A DNA stretch of 64,000 nt from Diaporthe sp. PMI_573. Lineage: Eukaryota; Ascomycota; Sordariomycetes; Diaporthales; Diaporthaceae. Positions within the stretch are counted from its first letter, which is position 1; each line of letters starts with the position of its first letter. Shown here piece by piece: positions 57,161 through 64,000 of this stretch. The stretch lies in assembly GCA_021399435.1 (NCBI GenBank), contig JAJTUP010000006.1, forward strand, positions 1,674,001 through 1,738,000, read 5' to 3'. The notes below the pieces were generated by a model. The model saw only the letters and a program-made list of their open reading frames with translations, ran no database searches and was not told the DNA's origin. Both the position numbers and the translations under genes were made by a program.

Positions 57161-60100
57161 GACCTGTTTGAAGAGGGATGACGACGATGGCTCTTTCGGA
57201 TGTTCCCAGTAGGATTTGTCTTGATTTAGGATCTGGTCAGCTGGGAGATTGGGCAGGTGGTGAAAAAGACGGCAGACGTTGTAGGGGAGAGATTGGGAGG
57301 GAAGGGTGGTTGGTGCAGAAAAGAAACGAACCTCTGGTGTGATTATTTGGGTGGCATACTCCGAAGATCGCAGTGGAAGCCATGATTTTTCCTGGGGTGG
57401 GCGTCGCTGCCAGGATTTGATTTGGGACGCACAGGTGACTGGGTGCCGGTGCGGCTACTGGTAACCTGTCTTGCCCTGGGGCGCTGTGAGATCGAGTTTA
57501 CGTATGCGCAGGCCAATCGGTGGCTTGCTTGGCCTTCACTGGTAGGGCCTAGGCAGGGGCGCTGCGGCAGCGCAGGGTGAAGGTGCAGGTGCAGGTGCAG
57601 GTGCAGGTGTAGGTGCGTCCTGGGTTGGGCTGTGGAGTTCAGGGCCCACGTCACTGGGGGGGGGGCAAAGAGACGGGTGCTGTTTAAGTGGGGGATGAGT
57701 CGAGACGAGGCGTGACGGGGGCGGAGATCAAGGTCAGAATTTATCAGGGTCCAACTCCAGCCAGTCCACTCACTGCCGTCTGCTTAGCAGCCGAGTAGGT
57801 GGGCCTGTAAGCTCGCAAGACCTGCAAGGACGCAATTCTTGCAAGTCTCGAAGGCTTGGGGAGGACCTAGGTAGGGAGTCTATGGTTTATGGCGGAGGGT
57901 GTAGGGTGCGAGGCACAGCACGCTACTGCTGGCTGAGAAGGCTGGGTTGGAACTCAAAGGGATCTCTCAACAAATTCCATGAATGGGGACTAGGCTGGTC
58001 GCATGCAGTTGGCCAGGTGAAGCTCCGGGCTTAATATTGCAGGCGCTGAGATCTTGCCAAGCCGGATCAGAGCGTCGGGAGTATCCAGCATTGAGTTTGG
58101 ATAGATAGGACGACTTCTAATTCGGACGTGGGGTGACTCTCTTGACGTCTGAGGCCTGGATGTTTGGAGTTTGGGAGGTGCCGCCACGGAATGGTGAAGG
58201 GCGTCTAAATCGGGACGGGTTGGCAGGCCTGGAACTGTTTTGGGAGCAAAGTGGACAGCCTCGCTCCCAAGGCGACCCAAGACATCTTAATCTGGAAGAG
58301 TCTAATAATGTATCCAAGCCCTGGAGGCAGGTGCTCTGGATAAAGTCCGAGTGGGCTTCCAAGCCTCTGCCCAGAGGCACCTGCCGCAAACACCGATTGG
58401 AGACCCAGCCCCGGGAAACAGAGCAGGACGGGACAGCCACAGGACGTGTCTCCGGATTCCGTCTCACCCTGTCGCCGGCGTGTACGTACCACGCCAGGGA
58501 GGGTTCGAGGAATGGGGCATGTCCACCGCAGATGGGTTGGGGTCGATCATGACTCTGATCTCCTTGGCGCGCTACTCATGGGCCATCACAGACTCGGACT
58601 GTCAGAGTATGCTGGAGAATGTCCGCCATGGGCTGCATGGGCACTGGACCTGCGCTATGGTCCGCCACTCCGCCGCTCTGTACTCCCCGAAGCCTCACTT
58701 GTTCCTTCTAGCCCGCCTGACCGTTGTTCTCACGATGGGAAAACCTAGTCCCCGAAGCCCAGCCCTACAGATACTGGTCTGCGTGTGTCGTGTACCCGTC
58801 TGACACACTGACAAGATAGATTGCAAGTGCATACAATTGTAAACTACAAGGGTACTTCGAGCTGCTCCTGTTTTATTACATCACCCCAGGTTCCACTCTC
58901 TGTTCCACTCTCTGAAGAGACCCCAGTTTCCGGCCCCGCTGTCGTCAGAGCGCGTCTGACGACCCAGACCCTTTGGCTACATCTCTGCTGACCTGCTGCC
59001 TGCATTCGGCCTTCTCTCGACTGACGCATGCGCCGACCGGGCGGCACCACATATGCCCAAGTCTCTTCTTACTGTCTCGGCCTGCTCTCCTGAGCATTCT
59101 CCGCGGGATTAATTCCATTCGGGGCATATCCGCAAAGGTGCTGGGCTGGGTTGACGAGTCTGAAGTTGATGGGTTGGGGTGGGCCCTCCCTACCAAGCTT
59201 ATTCATGAAGTGTTCATGAAACCTTTTCTGATGGGCAGTGGGAACCATTTGTCTTGAAACAGATTGCTTCTCAAGACGCGAGGGCATGAGACACACATCT
59301 CGCTTCCCTCAGCTCTATTCGGTGAGCAGTGATACACCGACAGAGCCAAGCCGTTGCCAGTTTAGGATCGACAACCGTGCCTGTCGGTATCGCACACCCG
59401 ACACCCGCTCGAGGGGACTCCTTGGGGGCCTCAACCTCAACGGCTTCCCAGCCACGACCCCCACTGTTTCATTCCGAGAGGGGACATGGAGAAACACACA
59501 GTTCGCGCGGAGGGGCCCCGGTGCCAGCTGACGACTCCCGCGAGGCGTTTCTTCCACGGTGGCCGAGGAGGCAATCCGAGTGGCGGATCGCTAGCATTGA
59601 AGTGTATGTGAGCCAATGTGAGTAGGTGCGCTGTAGGTTTGTATCGTGGCACACGGAAGACACCGAGCTGTTAGGTCGCAGCCTTGGTAGCCGAGCCGGA
59701 TGCGATATTATCCCAACAACAAAACGAACACCGAGCAGCCTCAAAACAAATGCCTCGTAATGCACCACCCTGGAGAGAACACGCAGGGGGGCGGGTCAAA
59801 GCAGCAGGTCCTTGTGACAAAATGCCCCCACGCCATGAGGCTTTGCGAGATCTGGATCTCTTGGGTGCCACGGTACAGTACACAGATGAGACTTGCCCTG
59901 TATTTGATACCGTCCTTATCCAGAGGTTCAGAGTAAAGGGGCTGCTCCTATAAAAAAAAGGCCAACGGACACAGGGGAAAACGCTTGGCCTGAGCTGATC
60001 TCAATAACCAGAGGTAGAACATGCATTTCACCTGCCAGTTTACTACCGAGACAAATATAGAGATACCGTACGCAGAGGATGCGGTCATCTTTGCCAATTT

Positions 60101-60956
60101 GGTGACGGACCCAGCGCTTATATTGGTTAGACATTTGTTGAGGCTCTTTATTAGTCTATAAAACCCAGGACGTTTTGTTGTGAGATTTGCAAGCCTATAA
60201 TATGTGGTTGTCTTGTTCTCGGTTATCTTCATATCCCAAGATTTCTCGAGGCAGGTAGCCGCGTCCAAAAAGGCAATGGCACTTGCCTGACTTGCAGAAT
60301 GCTTTTCCCGCCGTGCCGTGCTGGCCATCAAGGTACCTGTCAGTTTGGGGGACCCTTGTACCCGCAGCGTTGGGGCGCTGCGATTGGGTCGCTAAGGGGT
60401 ACCTGGGTACCTGAGCAGAGCTGCTCACCCACGCAATGCTACCTGCTGATAAGATCTGCCGCATTTTCGTGATTGCCCTCAGAGATTCATGTCGAGAAAC
60501 GCGACAGCCTTTACTTTGCGCGACTGCATGGATCGAACTTTCCCAACCCTCTCAACTCAGCGAAAAGAGCTGTCTGACGGCTCCATCGTCACCTCTCACC
60601 GTTGCAGACGATTCCTACGCGATCAAATCCTGGCATCGGAGCCACCTACACGTGCTCTTTCCTTGTTCCTGATTTCCTCCCTCCGCCGCCCACTCGAATC
60701 CTATCAAACTACATCGCGAAGCACCATGCGCAACTGCCAAGACTAGGAGATCTCGACAAAAGCAGTCTTCGACGAGCTGGTCCAGAGCTCGACCCAGCAC
60801 CATCTGATTGCTCGCCCACGACCACCGTGAGAGTACGGACGTGGTGTCGTTCTCCGCCCCTTCTTTTTTGGAGCTTCAAGCGACGTTCGACCTCTGGTGA
60901 CGACCACTATCGCGAGACGAACAAAGTGTGCAATTTTTTGCTCTGGCGCTGGGACG
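57161..60956. other. Long intergenic region between divergent genes (3.8 kb)
   Basis: Contains the promoters of the PFK-2/FBPase-2 gene and TAD3. ORFs near 58133-58803 (plus) and 59948-60331 (minus) have no recognisable domain. Features: a GTGCAG minisatellite at 57581, a CCTAGGTA half-palindrome near 57865, a G run near 57660, and an AT-rich island at about 59930-60210. Confidence 0.5.
57581..57616. repeat. AGGTGC hexamer minisatellite
   Basis: Six units of AGGTGC (the fifth reads AGGTGT), about 420 nt upstream of the PFK-2/FBPase-2 start codon, possibly in the leader. Confidence 0.88.
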
Positions 60957-62298
60957 ATGGCTGCCGTGGATAGCAAGATTCCGAAGAACATGGACGACAC
61001 CATAGCGGCCCAGCAGCAGGTGGTCAAAGACATCTTGCCAGCCGGTGTCAGCCACGGCGTCCTGATACCTTTGAAGACCACGCTGGAGCTTCGTGATGAC
61101 CACCGCTGTGTCAATGTGGTTATCACTCGAGTACCTGTCAAGAGCGCCAATGCCGTCATTACGTGAGCTTCATTCTACCCCGCCTGTCTCCCTGGGCCCA
61201 CGACCTCGTGGACTAATACAATCCTCCCGCAGTTTGCTTCGCAATCTCCTGCCTGAGGCTATTGCTAAAGGCATGCCTCATTTGCGTCGATGCGCGAAGC
61301 CCGTGGACCTGCCTGCCCACCTGAAGCTGCAGTTCATGCACGACGATGCCAGCAGCCGACAAATACACACAGGCAAATCGCAGTGGATCTACATCATCGT
61401 CGGGCCCGCAGCCAACTTGTCCAAACAAGAGCTTCTCAACGGTTTGTGCTCGGTCGAGGGGCTTGTCGATGCCAATGGGTCAGCCCGCGGCCCGTGGCTC
61501 TCTACTATCCCAGTTCCCTCCCTAGCTCCAACCTCTCAGATCCAAGCTGCGATGTGGTCTGAGCAGTACTGGCCGTGTGTGTACCGCAAGAACAACCCGC
61601 TTGGACCACACCCGGGCATGGTGACCCGGTATACGGACGAGATCAGATCTGATGCGTCCATCTGGATGGGCTTGGCACACCAAGTCGCTGAGAAAGGCAA
61701 GCAGGCTGGCTATGGTGAGCCCATGGGTGCTTGCATTGTTCATCGAGGTCCAGATCGCTGCCGCATCGTGGCTCTAGCAGCTGACGCTCGGTGGCACAAG
61801 CAAGCAAAGACATGCAGTACCGGCAACCCGATGGCCCATTCCGTCATGCGGGCAATCAGTATGGTTGCCCAGAAGCTGGTTCGAGCAGAGCAGAGGGAGG
61901 GCGGGGGCCCCGAGCCAGTATTGGAATTCGAGGCTTTCCAAGACAAACCCCTGCTGGATGAAGAGCAAAAGGTCTTTAAAGAGGATCACCCAAAGCCGGA
62001 CGGATACCTCTGCCATGACCTTGAACTCTTCGTTACCCATGAGCCCTGTGTGATGTGCTCCATGGCGATTCTACACTCACGCATGGGCAAGGTCGTCTTC
62101 AGCGAGCGAATGACTCTGACCGGCGGCATGACATCGGAGGTCCGTGGACACAATCAGCCACACTTAGCAGAGCTTGGCGGAGGTCACGGTCTCGGGCTCT
62201 TCTGGCGCAGAGAGCTGAATTGGAGTTTGGTTGCATGGGAGTGGGAGGGCAAGAAGTGCGTCCCACAGCACGAGGTTCACCCCACAGTTCATGCTTGA
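60957..62298 (+). CDS. TAD3: tRNA-specific adenosine-34 deaminase subunit Tad3
   Basis: Two exons, 60957-61162 and 61233-62298, with a 70-nt intron (GTGAGC ... GACTAAT ... CCCGCAG) joining SANAVIT to LLRNLLPEAI. The product is 423 residues. The start is the ATG in GGGACGATGGCTGCC; the frame extends upstream but only from a non-ATG codon. The cytidine/deoxycytidylate-deaminase-type zinc domain is C-terminal: PMAHSVMRAI (zinc His 271, with Val 273 where the catalytic Glu of Tad2 would be) and HEPCVMCSMAILHSR (zinc Cys 341 and 344), then GGMTSEVRGH and LNWSLVAWEW. The missing Glu is the hallmark of Tad3, the non-catalytic partner that forms the active heterodimer with Tad2 and converts A34 to inosine in tRNA anticodons. 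An essential housekeeping gene in yeast. Confidence 0.93.
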
Positions 62299-63810
62299 CG
62301 TGCACAGAATTGCAACCGGAACACTACCAAACAGGGGGAAGACTACGAAGGAAGAGAATCTCGTGGACGGTGCTAGTCATCGCTCTCACTCAGCCTACAA
62401 GCCCTCGAGGTGAGAACTCCCAACTTTTGGGTGGATCACGAGCGGTACCAGGCTTCTGGTGAAGGGGTTTCCAGCCAGAGTTTCAGTGATACTCTATTTA
62501 GGGCTCCGTTCGAGCTGCGGGCTAGAACAACAGTATCCCACTACCGATAAGGGAAGCAAGCCCTGCAATTGTTGCTCCACTGCAGCAGAAATGTTTGTGC
62601 GAGAGCCGCTTGAGGCTATTCATCCCAAGGAAGAAATTATGGCTCGATACTGAAAGCACTTCAAACAAGATTCGGGCTGGGTACAACTGCCCTGTCGTCA
62701 CTGGACCTTATAGCTGCTGGGAGAGCCTGCCCCTGTCCAAATCGGATCTGGAGGCTTGTGGGGAATTAGAACCATCAGTTTCACGGTCGAGGTGGACATG
62801 ACCATACTTAGATAGTCGGCTTATGGAGGGTGAGCCACTGGTCGTAGAACCAAAAACAGCATCAAAAGCGCGCCAGGTTTCTCAGTCCAGTGGCAGCCGC
62901 CGGTAGTTGCTCAGTGAGAAGCCTTGAGGCCAGTTCCGCAATAAATCAAAGGCAGACATAACCTGAAAACCTCCAATAAACCCTCGTCAGTTCCAATGCA
63001 TTCGAGATAGCGAGTATCTCGTGTCTACACTTGTATGCTGGTCAGAGGCAGTTGGGTGGGTAAGTAGATTGAGTGACAGAAGGACAGGACCACCACCGGA
63101 GGTGGAGAGATTTTTCAGTAGTCCAGCAATACTTGTTGTTTTACTTTCTAACACGAGGCTTCAAAACGATACCTGGATAGACAAGGCTCCGTCTCTATCT
63201 GGTTTGGTTTGGTTTCTTCTCTTAGCATTTACTTCCTCCTCGGTAGCACCACCAACTGATCTCGCCGATCAGCATTCATGTGAGGCCATTTCTCCGGCCC
63301 TGTGGCCTGTTGTTTCTTTACCTATCAAGACAATTTTGCTGCTTGAAACCAAGATCACAACTTGGTCGAGTGCATTAGGTGGTTGATCTTGAACAGATAA
63401 CAAGTATCCCAGCAGGAGCTGTGGGCTTTCTGTTTGGTCGATAAATTCCTGTGTACATATTTGCGGGGGCCCCTCCCCCCTCCAACCCGGCATTAACCCA
63501 ACAACCAGCACAGACGCCGATGCTGAAGGGGCAACGACTTGTCTGGAGCATTTGTGAAAGCTGCTCGCGACGGACGCGACCTCGGACGCGATTATCTGCG
63601 GCCTTTTCCACCAGTATCGACAAAGGCGTGCCACAGATAACCCCCCTTCATTGTCCCCGACCTGACCCTCTGCGCTGGGGTGCCCTCCGCAGCAGCAGCC
63701 TCTGGCGAACGATCACGTTCTGGATCGAAACATACGAGAGGGTCGAACTTACTCCCACGCAATTACATTCATTCCGCCGACCGGACCGTCTTGCGACACG
63801 CGCAACCACC
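62299..63810. other. Intergenic region between TAD3 and the RNase H1 gene
   Basis: About 1.5 kb: TAD3 3' UTR and the promoter and leader of the next gene. No gene or RNA seen. Confidence 0.55.
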
Positions 63811-64000
63811 ATGCCCGCAGCAAGAACTAAGAAGGGCGACGCGCCCAACGCCTCAGCAATGTCGAACGAAGCCAGCAAGATGAATCAAGCCTCTATTAAG
63901 CGAAAGCGCAGGCCTGGCGAGCAGAGATACTACGCAGTACGGGCTGGCAAGATCCCCGGTGTCTATATGACCTGGGCTGAGTGCCAGGCCATGACCAACG
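63811..64000 (+). CDS. RNase H1, N-terminal part (cut by window end)
   Basis: The ATG at 63811 (CAACCACCATGCCC) opens a frame that runs to the window edge: 63 residues. After a basic, disordered start (SIKRKRRPGEQ), residues 42-63 read YYAVRAGKIPGVYMTWAECQ, the pattern of the RNase H1 hybrid-binding (viroplasmin-like) domain, with the aromatic and GxxPGxY positions in place. RNase H1 removes RNA from RNA:DNA hybrids in the nucleus and, in many species, mitochondria. The catalytic domain would lie beyond the window, so the identity rests on this domain alone; a few other fungal proteins also carry it. Confidence 0.8.
   Translation, partial: MPAARTKKGDAPNASAMSNEASKMNQASIKRKRRPGEQRYYAVRAGKIPGVYMTWAECQAMTN

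Noticed and set aside
58133..58803. Overlapping ORFs of 139 and 150 codons
   Set aside because: Different frames over the same DNA, with no domain and no start context worth noting.
59948..60331. 127-codon minus-strand ORF considered as a transposon fragment
   Set aside because: No transposase or reverse-transcriptase motif can be read; kept only as a composition anomaly.
1..64000. Secondary-metabolite or effector cluster, CRISPR array, rRNA, intact transposon
   Set aside because: No polyketide or peptide synthetase, terpene enzyme, cytochrome P450, spaced-repeat array, rRNA or transposase pattern was found; the genes are mostly housekeeping.

Overview
The window is nuclear DNA of a filamentous ascomycete, most likely a Sordariomycete. 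Genes lie on both strands and are separated by 0.6 to 7 kb. They carry short introns (52 to 107 nt where placed) with GTRNGT-type donors and CTRAC/CTAAY branch sites. The set is typical of Pezizomycotina: SAGA Spt20, Atg27, a Pex22-like protein, fungal Zn2Cys6 and C2H2 regulators, and a GH128 wall glucanase. The species cannot be named from the sequence. I find sixteen genes: fourteen appear complete, the first may be cut at its 5' end, and the last is cut by the window end.

Left part (1-23.7 kb, gene dense): a long disordered protein with a possible PP1-docking motif; Kcs1-type inositol hexakisphosphate kinase; a crotonase-fold enzyme with a peroxisomal AKL tail; Atg27; Spt20 with very long Q and AQ tracts; a Pex22-like peroxin; and, divergent from it, eIF2B gamma. 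These are housekeeping functions: inositol pyrophosphate signalling, peroxisome function, autophagy, chromatin-linked transcription and translation initiation.

Middle part (23.7-50.7 kb, sparse): a 6.9-kb stretch without recognisable genes precedes a C2H2 regulator. A membrane-anchored HSL-type esterase and acetylornithine aminotransferase (ARG8) are divergent, with a perfect TGACTCA site in front of ARG8. They are followed by an F-box/LRR-like protein of unknown role and a secreted GH128 protein.

Right part (50.7-64 kb): an eight-exon Zn2Cys6 factor whose model needs a 32-nt exon and a GC-AG intron, a repeat-bearing and locally AT-rich interval, bifunctional PFK-2/FBPase-2, the tRNA deaminase subunit Tad3, and the start of an RNase H1.

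I see no operon-like unit, secondary-metabolite cluster, intact transposon, rRNA, tRNA or CRISPR array, and no convincing undescribed system. The observations most worth a second look are the GC-AG intron and 32-nt exon, the 6.9-kb gap before the C2H2 gene, the dispersed TACCTAGGTA palindromes, and the interval near 53-54.6 kb.
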